Shown here: positions 1 through 12,050 of the stretch, piece by piece
Layout of the letters: each line of letters opens with the position of its first letter
How positions within the stretch are numbered: the stretch's first letter is position 1
Assembly: GCA_022606425.2 (NCBI GenBank)
Contig: JAHDVF020000192.1
Coordinates: 372,001-436,000, forward strand
Length of the DNA stretch: 64,000 nucleotides
Reading direction: 5' to 3'
Source: Lepidostoma basale
Lineage: Eukaryota; Arthropoda; Insecta; Trichoptera; Lepidostomatidae
The notes under the pieces: model-generated
Told to the model about the DNA's origin: nothing
What the model saw: the letters and a program-made list of their open reading frames with translations, nothing else
Database searches by the model: none
Program-made: the position numbers and the translations under genes

Positions 1-294
1 GCCACCTCAAACAATACCAGTTCACGAATCTAATTAGATTACAGGAAATATAATTGTCCACCAAGCCATAAACCCGACTCTGCGGACATTGCAATCTGTG
101 CGGATAGAGTTTTTGCTGAGGGCCCAAAACGTTCCTAGCATTATGAAATGGAATATAATTTAATTAACAATTTCGCCTTGATTTATAACGAAAGTAGTCT
201 TAATACAGAGAGTTGTTGAATTCATACAGAAAGAATATAATGTACTTAAATATAATAGAAAGAATATATATAGGTACTTATATATTGAAATAAA

Positions 295-405
295 ACGATG
301 TTTTTTTAACTACTTCCACTTTTGTCTTTATTTCGACAGCGACCGGTTTCGCCAGGCTCGCTGTCGAAATAAAGACAAAAGTGGAAGTAGTTAAAAAAAC
401 ATCGT
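295..405. repeat. Perfect 48-bp inverted repeat (palindrome) with 15-base loop
   Basis: Arms 295-342 and 358-405 are exact reverse complements; the loop contains ACCGGTTTCG. The same ACCGGTTTC core occurs in the palindrome at 26250-26447 and near 19612, suggesting one dispersed foldback family. The element type is unknown. Confidence 0.9.
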
Positions 406-514
406 ATTATTTAATTATTATTTAAAATGAACTTCCATCATGAAGTTTCAGTAAAATCATTTGATTATCTGAAAAAAATATATATACTTCAGAAAGAATT
501 AGTAGTACATACAT

Positions 515-765
515 ATGTACTTCTCTCGATTCTTCAACATTCATATATCGTGTCATTTGATTGATTTGATCATACTACGTTTTCGTCGGTCTTCCTCTAT
601 TTCTTATTCCGTTTACGTAGTTCACATAAACTTTCTTTCTTCATTCATTCCTTTCGTGGGTCCAAATAATCTCAATGACCCTTTCATTATTTTGTCCATT
701 TCACTTTTGTTTTTAAAACTATTTCATTGGCATTTGACATCTTCGGTGTCAGTATGATGCCTGAT
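515..765 (-). pseudogene. LINE-A remnant, reverse transcriptase C-terminal region
   Basis: Decayed - strand copy of the most abundant LINE in the window (LINE-A). It contains the reverse complements of the parts encoding the WHDQI and VNDVNGTRNRG motifs, with frame breaks. Identified by similarity to the better copies at 22089-22386 and 56230-57310. Confidence 0.65.
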
Positions 766-865
766 TATTGAGTACAAAATGGAGGGTCCACAACATAAGT
801 GAATGGAATGGCTTAAAAGGCGGTGAGGAGCTGTTTCGAACTGCCAGGGATAGAGACTTATGTTA

Positions 866-1000
866 ACCTGGTAGTGGTCTAGGGGAAAAGTTTGGCTCCT
901 GATCCAGGGGACTGGCGTTCAAGCCTAGTCACGACCAGATTCCTTCTTCATAATAATGAACTAGTATCTGCTCATATTGGAGATTATGTTATAAATTGAA
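866..1000 (+). repeat. tRNA-derived SINE, family S1
   Basis: A-box-like TGGTCTAGGGG followed by a B-box-like GTTCAAGCC, then CACGACCAGATTCC and an AT-rich body. Related copies lie at 31638-31790, 35461-35830 (split), 36445-36560 and 60072-60235. The head resembles a tRNA but I could not fold a full cloverleaf, so it is not called as a tRNA gene. Confidence 0.65.
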
Positions 1001-1184
1001 ATAGTGATAGTCATGGAAATAAAATGCAGAATTGAAATTGCACGAGCTGCATTTCATAAAATGAGAACATTCTTTTGCAACGATAATCTTAACTTGAAAC
1101 TCTTGACAAAGAATGATTAAATGTTATATATGGTATGTTCTATTATGTGACTGCGAAACCTGAACTCTGAAAGTGAATGTAATG

Positions 1185-1545
1185 AACCGGTTGGAAGCGT
1201 ATACCGTGGACCGACAGGGTCAGTAATGCAGACGTACTACAGAGAGCTAGAGCAAATAAAGAGCTGTTGTCGAGTGTAAAAATTAGAAAGATCTCATAAT
1301 TGGGTCATGTGCTAAGGGGAGAAAAATACCACCTCCTTCGACTGATTTTAATGGGTAAAGTGGAGGGACGTCGGGGAGTTCGTAAAAGACAGCTGTTCTG
1401 GCTACGGAACATCAAAGAGTGGACAGGAATAACAAGAGTTCAAAACCTGTTCCAAGTGGCGCAGGATAGAGATGCTTTTACTGCAGTGATCGCCAACGTT
1501 GAAGGGACCTTACACGGCACTGAATGAAGAAGAAAAAGGTGTCAA
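1185..1545 (+). pseudogene. LINE-B remnant, reverse transcriptase C-terminal region
   Basis: Encodes LGHVLRGEKYHLLRLILMG and VEGRRGV.KRQLFWLRNIKEWTGIT, the C-terminal tail typical of an insect LINE polyprotein, ending in a GAA-rich tail. The upstream part (RLEAYTVDR) is broken by stops. A - strand copy at 20260-20640 has almost the same protein. Truncated and not functional. Confidence 0.75.
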
Positions 1546-1930
1546 TTTTCACGGTGAATCGTTTGTTTTTCAATGATAGATAGGTTTAATTGGCTGGCAG
1601 CCCTAACGGTTCGGCGCCACATTTAACAGAACAATCGGCCAGACGGAAGGCTGGCGGGGATGGTGGGGCGGCTGGGGGGTGCGGGGCAAGACTACTGCAG
1701 AAGCAACTATTGCATGCTTTTGACATTTCAATTATAATATTTTGCGTTCCCCGTCTGTCTTGTGTTTCGCCGCCTGCCCACCTTCGTGCCCCTGCACGTG
1801 CGGGAAGGTTGAATTATCTTGGCGCTAATATCGCACGCTTAATAGAACACTGGCTTAACTAAAAAAAACAAGTTTTGCTCAATCTGACATGAGTCGTTGT
1901 TTTAACAAAAACAGTCGAAATACACGTACG

Positions 1931-2015
1931 AATGGATAGCGTTAACATTGTGAACGATTATCGTACTACGAATGGATACCGTTAACATTGTGAAAAATAG
2001 GTGGATAGCGTTAAC
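1931..2015. repeat. Short minisatellite containing GCGTTAACATTGTGA
   Basis: Three imperfect tandem units of TGGATAGCGTTAACATTGTG, spaced irregularly. The GTTAAC core is palindromic. No gene is associated. Confidence 0.6.
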
Positions 2016-2344
2016 ACAAGCCTCTGTCTAATGTTAATTCATTTGTGACCTAAACCATAATCAGTTAGTTTACTATTAAGCGTGCGATATATATCACTGC
2101 ATATTTTTTTTAAATATTAATAGCGTCTTAATTTATGCCTCAATTTACCGCTCAGAAACGCTTTAAAACTTTCCCTTATTTCCTTTTTTACTGGAATTTT
2201 AAAGAAATTTTTTATTCATTAGTTCGGCGGAAACACCAATACTTCAAACGTTATTTACTCTTTATATCACAATTTAATTAACATATATAATTTATATGGA
2301 AATTGGGATGCTGGGCTACCAATCACTCGAGAGGAGACGAGACA

Positions 2345-2775
2345 TTCACTTGGGTGTTCACTTCTTTTGACTTATAGGCGGTTGGTATACACAACGAAAG
2401 AGATAAACGGAGACTTGAGGCTTTTGAGGTGTGGTCCTATAAGACTATTAGGAATCTCCTGGAGAGACCACATCACAAATAAGGAGGTACTCCAAAGAAT
2501 CGAAGGAGGAAGGCACCTGCTCAGGACCTTGTCCGAAAGGTTTTCAAGATGGATCGGCCATATAATACGACAAGAAGGTCTCTTGCACGCCATAATGGAG
2601 GGTATGACCGAGGGGAAAAATTCTAGGGGACGCCCACGCCGAGAGTACCTGGAGGACCTGTTGGTGGACGTGCGCTGCTCATCATATGCAGATTTCAAAA
2701 GAGCCGTACAAAACAGGGAAGAATGGAAGAGAAGAATAGAGGAAATTGCTGCAAACCAATCCCAGGATTGAAACC
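2345..2775 (+). pseudogene. LINE-C remnant, reverse transcriptase C-terminal region
   Basis: Reads WRDHITNKEVLQRIEGGRHL, then RWIGHIIRQEGLLHAIMEG, GRGRPRREYLEDL and a stop after NQSQD. This is the conserved C-terminus of an insect LINE reverse transcriptase protein. The copy at 4370-5000 (- strand) keeps more of the protein. 5' truncated. Confidence 0.8.
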
Positions 2776-2804
2776 CGAGATAGAGAGAGATACACAACTC
2801 AAAA

Positions 2805-3155
2805 ATCCTTAGTGATGTAGGTCTGTTCGTCCCTGATAATTATCTTCGACAAAGAAGCCATAGATTGTTTTATCTCCCACGATGCAGAACCAACAGCCCA
2901 ATGATTATACCGGTAAGTAGAACAATATCTTTGCTAAATAGTATCACTCGGAGGTCAACGTATGATGTGTAGTTGAGGCGCTGTCTCTGTCATTGTTATA
3001 ATTGTGAGTTCATCATATTATTTCATTATGTGTTATTTACTGTTGTATCACAAACTTTTTGTTAATAATATTATGTATCATTGGTGTATTGGAATGTAGT
3101 TCTGTGATGCTTTTGATATGTTTAAATAAATAAATGAAAATGAAAAATTAAAAGG
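2805..3155 (+). pseudogene. LINE-D 3' end (C-terminal FVPDNYLRQRSHRLFYLP and A-rich tail)
   Basis: The frame SDVGLFVPDNYLRQR..HRLFYLP...TN is followed by roughly 250 bases of 3' sequence and the tail AAATAAATAAATGAAAATG. Related copies lie at 18741-19003 (-), 47695-48110 (+) and 52665-53030 (+). The arrangement resembles CR1/L2-type LINEs, but clade assignment is inference. Confidence 0.7.
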
Positions 3156-3689
3156 ACGCCAAGATAAGTGAGAGGGTCTGTAAGGGCTCCGGGGAATGAT
3201 CCCGACATTGCGTGTCCAGCACCCATACTCCCTTCCAGGTACATTACATGCCTCCTGAATTATCTTCACGGTAATAAAACCCTTATCTCGGAAACGTTAA
3301 TTTTATTATTTTTCACTATTTACACCTTCAAATATGAGAACACCCCGCTGTTAAACATTTCGTAAGTAATAAAAATCTATATACTCGTATTATAACTTAC
3401 GTGAATCTAAATCATAAAAAAATCTGTTTTGCATATCAACAGTTTCTAGAAATAAAATGTTCCTAACATTTTTTCGGAAACTCGTAAAACAATGACTTCA
3501 AAATTCATTATTATTGTTTTGATATAGCCATAAAGTAAATTCTTGCACTAAAACTGTATGTTTTAAGAATGAACGAATTAAACTAATATGGCATATTCTT
3601 ATATTAATTATTTTTTATGTTATTTTTGTATTTACGTATAGTCACCTCACTGATCATAAGTTTTTGTGCAGTGATACAATGGTGTTCTT

Positions 3690-4145
3690 CTAAGGACCCT
3701 TATGTATGGAAGCGTAGCGTGGAACTGGCAAAAGAAGGATAAAAGTAGAATAAATGCAGTAGAAATGAAATCTCTTAGACGAATGTGTACTTTGTGTATG
3801 ATAGAGTGGCGAATGAAAATATAAAATGTGAATGCGGGGCGAATGATGGTGTTATGAACAAAATAATGAAAGGATCATTAAGATGGTTTAGACATATGGC
3901 AAGAATGAATGAAGAAAGAATGGTAAAAAAAATATATGTTAACGATGTAAATGGAACTAGAAATAGAGGAAAACGTGGCACGATCAAATAAATCAAATAT
4001 TGAATGTCGGCCACGTGATGAGTCAAAATCGACACGCGTGCATGACACGATGTATGAATGTTGAGAAAACGAGAGAATTGTGTCAAGAAAGAAAAGTGAA
4101 GCTGTCCATTATTTCTGCCTACCCATTCAGATGCTTAATTAGTTA
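3690..4145 (+). pseudogene. LINE-A remnant, decayed
   Basis: Begins with a frame resembling GSEAWNWQKKDESRIN and MRSLRRM of the LINE-A protein, then breaks into several frames through the GRPRKTWHDQI region, and ends near the 3' TTAGTTAG tail. Many stops and frameshifts. Confidence 0.75.
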
Positions 4146-4369
4146 GTTATAATAGAAGTAATCAAAATATCATACAATTCTTGCAATAATGAAGATATGG
4201 ACAGAAATTTAACCGGTCGTCGTATACTTCCTTAACCATTATTTCTCCATCCACGCGCTCCATATGCCCGAACCAACGCAGCGATCCTTTCATAATTTAA
4301 CTAAATATTTCACAAATTTTAAATAAATTGTATCTACTTTAAAACATTGCCGGATTCATTCTTCTTCCC

Positions 4370-5000
4370 CGGTCTCAATCTAATGATTGGTCTGCAGCAA
4401 GGTGACGCATCTCCTCTTCCACTCCTCTCGATCCTCGGCAACTCTCTTCAACTCCGCATAAGAGGTGCAGCCCATATCCCCGCAAATCTGGTCCAGGTAC
4501 TCTTGGCGAGGTCGTCCTCTGCCAATCGATCTCTCGACCATTCCCTCCAACACATGATGCAGGAAACATTCGTGTCGCAACACATGACCCATCCATCTTG
4601 CGCGCCTCTCTGCTATGGTGTTCAACACGTGCCTACTCTCTTCAACCCTGCTGAGAACCTCTTCATTTGTAATGTGGTCCCTCAATGAAACATGGGCAAC
4701 TCGTCGGTAGGTCCACATCTCAAATGCCTCCAGCCTTTTGCGCTCTCTTTCGCCCAGGCACCAAGTCTCGCAGCCGTACAGTAAAACACTCCACACCAAT
4801 GTTTTTAAAAGTGTTTTTCGGAGGTTCAGGTCTATGTTGTTGGACTCGAATATTTTAGACTTTTTGTTGAAGGCAAGTTTAGCCTGGTGGATACGACTAT
4901 CGACGTCTTTCTTGGATCGACCATCCCATGTAATACTGCTCCCCAGGTAAACAAACGGATTCATTAGAGAAGTGTAATAACTATACTTAAAAATATATAT
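4370..5000 (-). pseudogene. LINE-C reverse transcriptase C-terminal half
   Basis: Open from FVYLGSSITWDGRSKKDVDS through LNLRKTLLKTLVWSVLLYGC and ETWCLGERERKRLEAFEMW to GRGRPRQEYLDQICGDMGC and a stop near 4380. This is the region after the reverse transcriptase palm (thumb and C-terminal tail) and the longest LINE-C reading frame here. The polymerase YADD region is missing, so it is a 5'-truncated copy. Confidence 0.85.
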
Positions 5001-5011
5001 CTTCGGATCTG

Positions 5012-5068
5012 CGCGGCGCGGTGCGGCACGACGCGGCACGGCGCGGCACGGCACGGCACGGCACGGCC
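5012..5068. repeat. GC-rich tandem repeat of CGGCA/CGGCG
   Basis: About 55 bases of imperfect GCGGCACGGC units directly beside the LINE-C copy. It stands out from the AT-rich surroundings. No function can be read from it. Confidence 0.7.
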
Positions 5069-5089
5069 TGGCGCAGCACTCGCCCTTTA

Positions 5090-8000
5090 ACCTCCATTGA
5101 ACTAAGTGTTTCCATTTACTTTACGAGTTATGAAAATACCTTCCATAGTTTGCCCAACAACGGCTCCTGTTCCCCTGCGCCATTAAATACTGCGAATAAT
5201 TTGTGTGAAACATTGTCCCCTTGCTTCCACTCCCGCTCGTGCCTTTTGTTCGGCTAGGAATGCTTTCCGCTTTTGTTGACGCCTTAGAATTACACGGTTC
5301 GGAGATGAATCCGGCTCTAGAGCGATACCCTAATCGAAATTTTCTTTCATGAACGTGGTTTATTGCGGGCCGGAGAGAAGGATTATTAACCAATTTAGAT
5401 ATTTAAATTGATTAACTGTTGTCCTTTGATAGGTCCCGGGTAATAATATTATTTTGTGCGCCAAGGCGGGATCGCTTTTCATGCTTTGTATCTAATAAAC
5501 CAGACGTTTGTTTCCGTTCATTTCGTTTCGTAACATAAAAAGAGTTACTTTTCTCTTTTAAAAAATATGAAAATGAAATAAGCCAATTTATTTAACTTGT
5601 TTATACGAATGTTCGTATCGTTGAACAATTAATATATCATGGGTATTATGCGAAAAAGCACTAAGTCAAAATTTTGCTGTTTTGACTTAATGATGAGGTT
5701 ATACTGTTGAAAAAAATACTCTAAAATCTGCAAAAACGCACAAAGTCCTATCTACACTACAAGTCAAGATATTTTCTGTAATAAGTCAATATAACATAAA
5801 TCCGTTCAGGGAAAAAGCACCAAGGGACTTAATGCAAATTCCCTGGATAAATTTTTGATGATAAATTATCAATAACAGAGCAGTACTGACTTGAAAAAAT
5901 GTGAGATTGTTGGTAGGCGACATGATATCCTGGAGATGTCTAGTAAGTGATGTCTACATGCAGGGGCAAACGTGGCAATTATTATTTTCTTTCTTTTCTA
6001 TTTTTACTAATAAATTATTATTTTACCTAATGTAATAGGTACTGTACATAAGATAAAATTATTGCATAATTTTTTTGATTATAGAAAAAAAACATTTCTC
6101 ACAAAGTGACTATAGTATGTGCAATGTGACTTCAATTTGAATACCTTACTGTGGTATTATGTATCAGCGAAAATGCACTAAGTCAATCCACTATTATTTT
6201 GAAAAAGATGTGCTGATAGTTCAGTTCTTATTTATTAAAACATTAAATAAAATGTAGTTAATAGATCTATATACCATTTTTTCAAATTGGCTTAGTAATG
6301 TTTAGTTTTAAAAAAAAATTATCCTTACAAACTTTGTTTGTACTTCAATTATCTCAAAAGTAGTAATTTTGCCCACGATATGTATTCTTTTTTATCAAAA
6401 ATTGAGAACCGCTTTGAGAAATTCTCGGCAGAATCTCAGCGCGGAAAGTTTAGAGGAGAAATATTAAATAGACCGAGATAATGAATGATCGCTAGCAGAC
6501 GAGTCATGCCTTATCATGAACTCGGCCCTTGAAAACATATTTCCCTCACACCCTCGCTTGGGGATGCAACTTGCTTGCACTTTTAATTAGTATCCGCCTT
6601 TTAATTCATTTTTATCGAGTCACGTTATAAAGAAAACAGCAGACTTGGGGGAGAATGTAAACTACTTTCATTAATAAAGTGCGGGAGATTAAAACAGATT
6701 TTCTTCATTTAACACTAACGATGATTGGTCGCTTTCATTCATCGTACAAATTCCCTTGACTCATTCTGTTTTCCGAATGAAAATGATCGTGAAATGTTTG
6801 TTCCAACAAAATCACTTCTCTTCAAATTATATTTAATTGAATTAGGATTATTTGTTTCCGATTCAACGAACCAACACGGCGTTACTTTATCGCATTCATA
6901 TTAATTTGATATAACACATTTTAGACCGTAAACGAAATCCATTTTCAATTTGCATATTTTAAATTCAAATATTGTCGCATACGCCAATGTTCAATCTCGC
7001 GCTGCCGCAGTATGGAAACATTAATGAATTTAAAAAAAAATAGCCCACCATTTCCTAACGCTGGCGTGGCGGGAAATGGAAGAATACATTCCGGTATGTT
7101 GCACCGGTATTTAAAATTTAAATTCATTATACTTTGAATCTCAACTGCGGAATTCGTTATCGTGCAGGCGGTTGGTGGCGGGGTGCCGCGTTATCGCCGG
7201 TATGTAAACGGGCTGCAACAGAGCTGCCCTGCGTCGTGGACTATTACAAGGGCCGCGACACTCGGATATCTTCTCGCATTACTCTAGGAACAGAGTTTCC
7301 GTGTTTATCATGACGACAAATAAATGTCACTCGCCTTCGTCTAGGCTCAATTCAAAATCACACAGGTAATATCACATTTCCTCTTTAACCACTTCAATAC
7401 CGTAATGCCACTGATGGCCGCTACGTAGGCGCACCATCAACACCGTAAGGCCATTTTGAATTAAAAATGATTCAAGTAGAAATTTTAATATTTATTTTAT
7501 TGTGTAGCTAGCGACATCTAAACAATATCTCTGCAAGAAAAATGAACCTTCCCACCACTTATGGTGAGATTGATATAAAGCATCAAAAGGATATCACTTG
7601 AAAGAATTAAATTTCATGTGATAATAGACAAGAACTGATACAACATTTTTTAATGTTTGCTTTCAATATTTTTTTTTTATAAAAATGTAAAAATTATATT
7701 TATTTATGCTTGTGACAACCCTGAAAGAAAAATCAAATATACGAAATTTCGATAATGCAACTTGAAAAATGTAAACTTGATATATCATTTTATAGGTTAA
7801 CTTTAAACATAATGCATAAAATCATGGTGTATGTGAGTGTTCCTAAGCTTAAAACATCACGGTACTTAAGCTATTAAATATTCTCTCCCACGAGCCACGC
7901 TCGTATTCATGCACTGTTTAGAGTTTCGAATGTTTGCTACCAGCTAATCAATTTTTTTTCTCGATTACTCCCTGAATCCCGGGGAGGCACGCAGACAGTA

Positions 8001-9178
8001 CTTCTGGGTGATGAATCCATATTGTTCCCGCTTCCCTTTAGCTAGCAGGCTACAGAGGACTCTTCCCTCTTTTCGAGCAGGCGTTTTAATTATAATTGCA
8101 ATTATCCTCCCGCTTTGGATGTGTTAAGGGCTCACGACTAATTTCGCGGTGAGGTATCTGCAAACAAAGCGAGTGGATTCCTATGAAGGAGCGGTGACGT
8201 ATCGCTGACAATTAAATTACACAAGTGTCCCGCCTGGTGCAGCGGCCAGCCCTCTTTTTGTTAAGAAATTAAATATGTCTTCGTGATTCATCTCCCGTTT
8301 TTCTTCGCCACTGCGAAACCCATATATATTACTTTATTTGATGAAACAACTTTCATGTTTTATTTCGTGTCTACCCCATGCGAACAATATCACATACAGA
8401 GGTATATTTTCCTGTCAGTATAATAAAATATAACCGAAATGTTTTTGATGTGGGATGTCTTTCACCTCGATAAGAGACAGCCAAGGCAACTTGAATAGAA
8501 ACGAATACGAAAAAGTACTCGTACATAAAAAATAAATATGACTGTCAATTTATATACTTGCTTTATGATTCGCGATAAGAACTGAAAGTGATGAATACAA
8601 ATACAAAACATCACGAAACGATATACATATATACACCTTTACAAAAAAAAAAAGTAATATGTTAATTAATAATTTTTGACCTTCATTTTGCGAAATTTCA
8701 CCCGTCAATAATATCATTTTTTGATAAAATAAAACTTTGTTTACCCTTCGTTTTATAGTGTAGCAGATTTCCTCCAAACCAAAAAATCTACTAATATTTG
8801 TAATATTATATTTAAATTTCATACAAAGCGTGATCGTGTAAAGAACATCACAGGAGGAGAATCCTGTAATAACATATACTCTTAAGTTTTTAGCAATGTA
8901 ACTATAATACCGACGGAAGAATTCAAATTTTAAATATTCCGTAACGTCATCATTATATTGTAGCTTGTCAACTTTTTATTGTCAGGCTGCGATTTATGTG
9001 AAATTTAACAATACAAATTAAAAAGAAAAAAAGAATTTGTACTTATCATTTATCTTGACATAATCTCATTTGTGTTAATTAAATAAATGATCTGTTGTGA
9101 TAAGCCGGTGGTTGACTAATTATTAAAAAACATTTTATTGTAACCCTATAAATCGCTTAATATTGATTTTTTATAGTA
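5090..9178. other. Mostly unique non-coding DNA, probably DDR intron
   Basis: No coding region or clear transposon was seen. Balanced-composition unique segments lie at about 5100-5560, 6400-7330 and 7900-8320, unlike the AT-rich background, and could be conserved regulatory DNA. Degenerate copies of GCACTAAGTCA occur at about 5658, 5738, 5817 and 6175. Confidence 0.4.
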
Positions 9179-9560
9179 CAGTAGGGTCTCGGTTATCCGA
9201 TCTTCGGTTATCTGACCTTCCGAGTTATCCGACCTACCGGGGCAATGCCTTTCCTTTACCCGACTGCACGCATTATATTCGCGCGCCAGGCGACAGTCCT
9301 CAATGCATACGTAGCTCTTTCGCTGAGAGCATGTGTTGCGCATTGTTTCCTTGTTTCGTTTCTGCCGTTTTGTTAGACTGATAGTTGTATTTTGATGTTT
9401 TGGTTCGTAACATTCAGTTATGTTACATGTACATATTTTCGATGTGTAAATAAAATTAACACATTTTCAATGTCGTTTTTATCATTTTCCTTGTTATACG
9501 ACCTTTTTGCTTATCCGACCTTGCCGCGGCCGTTTAGATCGGATAATCGAGACTCTACTG
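9179..9560. mobile_element. pogo/Tigger-like MITE with TA target duplication
   Basis: A 382-bp element flanked by TA on both sides. The terminal inverted repeats begin CAGTAGGGTCTCGGTTATCC and CAGTAGAGTCTCGATTATCC (read inward). Repeated TTATCCGACC-like motifs inside both ends fit pogo/Tigger MITEs of the Tc1-mariner superfamily. No transposase. Confidence 0.8.
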
Positions 9561-9739
9561 TAGTTCAAAAGTAAAAATGTACTGTAATTTCGTTTTCTAT
9601 GAATTGGGATGGGCTTCTTATTTTATTTAGTTAAAAAAAACTCTTATAAACTTAATATAAGTTTAGCTTTGTTATATGTAGTTGAATCATCGAACCACAA
9701 AAAATAGATATTACGAAGAAACATATTTACAATAGTATT

Positions 9740-9990
9740 CCGGCAGTACTGCCCCGCGGTGGAGGAAGCCTGTGTGTTCTGGTTTTCGGTTCATGCCGCC
9801 GGAGTTATTATGAACCCAGGGACGGAACAATGAGGTGTTGCATGCGAGGCTCGCGTGCCGGACCCACTTACCGCGGGGAGGGCCACCCCAGCCAGAAAAC
9901 TTCTATTTGTATGGAAAATGTGTAACCCGAAGGCGACCGCCGAGCTATTCATCACTGCACGCCTTTCTTTGTTAGTGATATTGTCGTGGA
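9740..9990. other. GC-balanced unique island, no gene recognised
   Basis: A roughly 250-bp segment much richer in G+C than its flanks. Reading frames on both strands show no recognisable domain. Possibly a regulatory element in the DDR intron. Confidence 0.3.
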
Positions 9991-10254
9991 CATAACGCAT
10001 GATTGAATTTATTTTTTCCGTGTGATTTTTCTTCCCTTATCTCTGCCGTAATTATTATGAGTGATGGACCCGGCCCGGCCATTCATCAACGATTTCAGCC
10101 ACTTGATACTATGAGCGGGCTGTATAAAGTTAAAATGAATGTTTATCCGAATGAGTGGACAGAGATTTAATATACCCCTGTGCTTTAAACAATTCACCAA
10201 TCATAACTCAGATTCTTACTTGTTATTTACTAGCTCTGTATTATTGCACAAACC

Positions 10255-10520
10255 AAAGTGACTGAGGTGGCTCTACGGATAGGCGGGCTGAAGTGGCGGT
10301 GGGCTGGCCATGTCTTTCGGAGATCCGACAGCCGATGGGGAAGACCGGTTCTGGAGTGGAGACCGCGTACAGGATTCCGTAGAGTTGGACGTCCCCCTAC
10401 CCACTGGACCGACGATCTGAAGAGGATTGGTGGACATGGATGGATGAGAGCGGCAATGGATAGGGGGCGGTTGCATGCTTTTGGAGAGGCCTACATTCAG
10501 CAGTGAATGACAGACGGCTG
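10255..10520 (+). pseudogene. LINE-E (RTE-like) reverse transcriptase C-terminus
   Basis: Encodes LRIGGLKWRWAGHVFRRSDS, WGRPVLEWRPRTGFRRVGRP, HWTDDLKRIGG and EAYIQQ. This is the familiar C-terminus of insect endonuclease-reverse transcriptases of RTE type. The second copy is at 33665-34065 (-). Confidence 0.85.
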
Positions 10521-10534
10521 ATGACGACCGTATT

Positions 10535-10700
10535 ATATCCTTCTTCTTCAGCCTTTTTCCCTCCACTGCTGGATATACGCCTCTTCCATTTTCCTCCACT
10601 CGTCTCTAGGTCGTTCCAGCTATTCGGGCAATATCGTCTGTCCATCTTTTAGGTGGCCTCCCGACACTCGTTTTCTTTGTCCAGGGCCTTCATTGAAGTA
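10535..10700 (-). pseudogene. Tail fragment of an RTE-like LINE
   Basis: Reads SVGRPPKRWTDDIARIAG, then after a frame shift EWRKMEEAYIQQWREKG, the C-terminal end of a LINE related to LINE-E, in opposite orientation to the adjacent copy. Confidence 0.6.
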
Positions 10701-11594
10701 TTCTTCCATCGGATACTGCCTTGTCTTGCTGTATGTCCAGCCCACTACCACTTTAATATATCTGTACCTACAATCCGCGATGTCGGCAACTTTAGTTTTT
10801 TTCGCCTTATTTCTTCATTTCTTATTTTGGCTCGAAGACTCACGCAAAGCATATTATATTACACAGAAGTTTTTTTTATCGTATATAAATATTTTAATAA
10901 AGATTTTTAAGACCAAGTATTATAATTAATTAATGGTTACTAATACCTTTTTTGTGTGAAATTTTCGAACTGCGGCCACCAAACTTTATTATTTTTGAAA
11001 CATTGTTCAATAATGAAAACACATTATTGTATCGTGAAACGCTCCATTTTTACTAACCCTAAACTGTCAGCTACAATTTTTTTTTTTCAGTTATACCAAA
11101 ATTTACTGCACAGAGGCGGCAAATTCAAATCTTGCTTTAATTTTGGGACACCTTTACATAGTGCAAAATGAAATTATTAAAAATAATTAATTTATATTAA
11201 TTTTAAACAGAAAAGTCTTGATGAAAACTTGACCAATATAAGTTAGCTATTATAATTTACAAGTCCATTCAAGGTTTGTCCATCTATAGCGGTTATTATG
11301 GACACCGAGATGCGCCCTCCCTACGCGCGCCCGCTCCCTAATGGTATGTAGTAACGAAGGACACATAAATAACATAAGATTTTATCGCAGTGGACATGAC
11401 AATGTACGTAAAATGCATATTCCTGAAGATACTTCCTAATTGAGAATATCAATACTCTGCGATGCGGTGGAAATTCGACTCGTTTTTGCTGCAACCGCAC
11501 TTCAAAGGCAGCAATGTTCGTAATAAGTTAACCCATTAAGATCCAGCGTCATATTTTTAGGGCAGAAATATTCGTGCTATATAAACCCAATAAT

Positions 11595-12050
11595 TAATAC
11601 GAATGAAAATGTCTGTTTTCTAGAAGTTTTATTATATTTTATGGGATTAATTTTATCTCAATAGAGACGAAGATGCAAACTGGAAACTGAATATGGTGAT
11701 CGAGGTGTTTACAGGACTTACAACCTGTCATTGGTTGGGTTAAGCGCACGCTTTATGTAATTACAACATTCCCCTTTCCACCTTCTTATGACCACCATGT
11801 CTGAAAATTTTTTGGAAGTTGTATTTATGTTAATATCCAACACCACAATTCACATGTCAGTTTCAATTTACAGATCAGCGCCATCTATGAAGATTAGATT
11901 TAAGTTGCAGTTTATATACGTGGTCACATTTGATAATCCCTTAGAAGGGCGAAGCGTGTAATTCCCATAAAATATAACAAAACTTCTAGAAAACTGACCT
12001 TTTCATTCGTTTTAATTATTTCATATGGAGTTTTACATTATTGTTCAAGA
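11595..12050. mobile_element. Foldback-type element, family F1, most complete copy
   Basis: Inverted ends of about 60 bp: TTTTCTAGAAGTTTTATTAT at the left and its complement at the right, followed by ATATGGAGTTTTACATTATT and TTGTTCAAGAAAC. The interior (from GAGACGAAGATGCAAACTGG) recurs at 32515-32770. No coding capacity. Shorter copies lie at 15425-15665, 22904-23063, 23850-24300, 26815-26995 and 28100-28187. The superfamily is unknown. Confidence 0.7.

Noticed and set aside
5121..5393. Possible 90-codon gene on the - strand
   Set aside because: No recognised domain or splice context, and it overlaps another frame of similar length. Kept as unique non-coding DNA.
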